Assembly (NCBI GenBank): GCA_007125455.1
Contig: SLDE01000104.1
Span: forward strand, 1-14,920
Direction of reading: 5' to 3'
DNA from: Ectothiorhodospiraceae bacterium
Lineage (GTDB): Bacteria > Pseudomonadota > Gammaproteobacteria > Thiohalomonadales > Thiohalomonadaceae
Length of the DNA: 14,920 bases
How positions within the stretch are numbered: position 1 is the stretch's first letter; each line of letters starts with the position of its first letter. A program made the translations under genes and the position numbers. Below, one piece after another: positions 14,729 through 14,920 of this stretch. The notes beneath the pieces were generated by a model that saw only the letters and a program-made list of their open reading frames with translations, made no database searches and was not told the origin of the DNA.

Positions 14729-14755
14729 CACATTACGCTAGTATTTTTATGGGTA

Positions 14756-14767
14756 TTATCATGATAA
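14756..14767. promoter_or_regulatory. 12-bp perfect palindrome in the cyclase upstream region
   Basis: TTATCATGATAA reads the same on both strands. It lies about 105 bases before the cyclase start codon. On the minus strand TTATCA could also act as a weak -35, with AATACT 16 bases on as a -10. A perfect AT-rich dyad overlapping a possible promoter suits a dimeric regulator, but no known binding consensus is recognised with confidence. Confidence 0.4.
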
Positions 14768-14828
14768 ACGCACAGAAACGCCAGTGTATATATGCAAGCT
14801 CAGGGTGAGCGCATACTTACATGAAGTT

Positions 14829-14868
14829 CCTGCCCAAGCAGGCGTAACCCCCTGATTTCTGGTACGCC
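14829..14868. other. Overlapping hairpins of unknown role
   Basis: CCTGC at 14829-14833 pairs with GCAGG at 14838-14842 around CCAA. The shared GG then starts GGCGTA (14841-14846), which pairs perfectly with TACGCC (14863-14868) across 16 bases. The two folds share bases and compete. They adjoin the REP-like hairpins and may be part of the same repeat. I see no gene here. Confidence 0.4.
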
Positions 14869-14873
14869 GTGAA

Positions 14874-14914
14874 TACATCCCTGTAGGCTCGAAGGTCGCA
14901 TCCCTGCGACCTAC
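14874..14914. repeat. REP-like pair of hairpins with TCCC loops (cut by window end)
   Basis: Two inverted repeats lie in a row with the same TCCC loop: TACA-TCCC-TGTA (14874-14885) and GGTCGCA-TCCC-TGCGACC (14894-14911). Read on the minus strand, the second begins with GTAG running into the stem (GTAGGTCGCA, 14914-14905). GTAG is a known head sequence of REP elements mobilised by RAYT transposases. The plus strand also shows GTAG (14883-14886) before the stem. The unit may continue past the window. Resemblance to REPs is by pattern only. Confidence 0.55.
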
Positions 14915-14920
14915 GACCAG

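Noticed and set aside
14767..14785. Sigma54-like TGGC...TGC match on the minus strand upstream of the cyclase
   Set aside because: GG and GC are nine rather than ten bases apart and the rest of the consensus is poor.

Overview
The window looks like chromosomal DNA of a high-GC gammaproteobacterium. The order pilQ - aroK - aroB - (AAA/SPOR protein) - gltB - gltD - hemE matches the block I know from Pseudomonas and many purple-sulfur/Chromatiales-type gammaproteobacteria. In enterics the same aroKB neighbourhood continues into damX-dam. I see no rRNA, tRNA, CRISPR array, transposase or phage gene. The coding content is mostly core housekeeping. I cannot name the genus from the sequence.

Left part (1-3268): the 3' end of the type IV pilus secretin gene pilQ is followed by a strong intrinsic terminator. 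Then come shikimate kinase (aroK) and 3-dehydroquinate synthase (aroB), both of the common aromatic pathway. A dNTP triphosphohydrolase of the dGTPase family starts inside the end of aroB with an 8-bp overlap. A plausible sigma70 promoter sits at the aroK/aroB junction.

Middle part (3269-6118): a 132-bp gap with a candidate promoter and a small hairpin leads to an 84-aa stand-alone WGR-domain protein. Its stop codon overlaps (ATGA) the start of a 777-aa DamX-like membrane protein. That protein has an ExeA-like AAA ATPase, one membrane segment, an IPT/TIG-like periplasmic domain and two C-terminal SPOR domains. It probably acts at the cell-division septum. A good sigma70-type promoter then precedes gltB.

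Right part (6119-13424): gltB and gltD encode the large and small subunits of NADPH-dependent glutamate synthase, the GOGAT half of ammonia assimilation. hemE encodes uroporphyrinogen decarboxylase of haem synthesis. The glutamate made by GltBD could feed C5-pathway tetrapyrrole synthesis, which is a possible but unproven logic for this neighbourhood. The three consecutive boundaries gltB|gltD, gltD|hemE and hemE|diguanylate cyclase each carry an inverted repeat of one family. Its arms are built of 7-mers of the form CGC-N-N-AG at a 9-bp period. This is the most unusual non-coding signal in the window.

End (13531-14920): a convergent membrane-bound GGDEF diguanylate cyclase has an intact GGEEF active site and no canonical RxxD inhibitory site. 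Its 268-bp upstream region holds a 12-bp perfect palindrome, several hairpins and a REP-like pair of hairpins with identical TCCC loops, cut by the window edge. I found no wholly new system. The repeat family, the tandem-SPOR protein with its coupled WGR gene, and the REP-like end are the points worth a second look.
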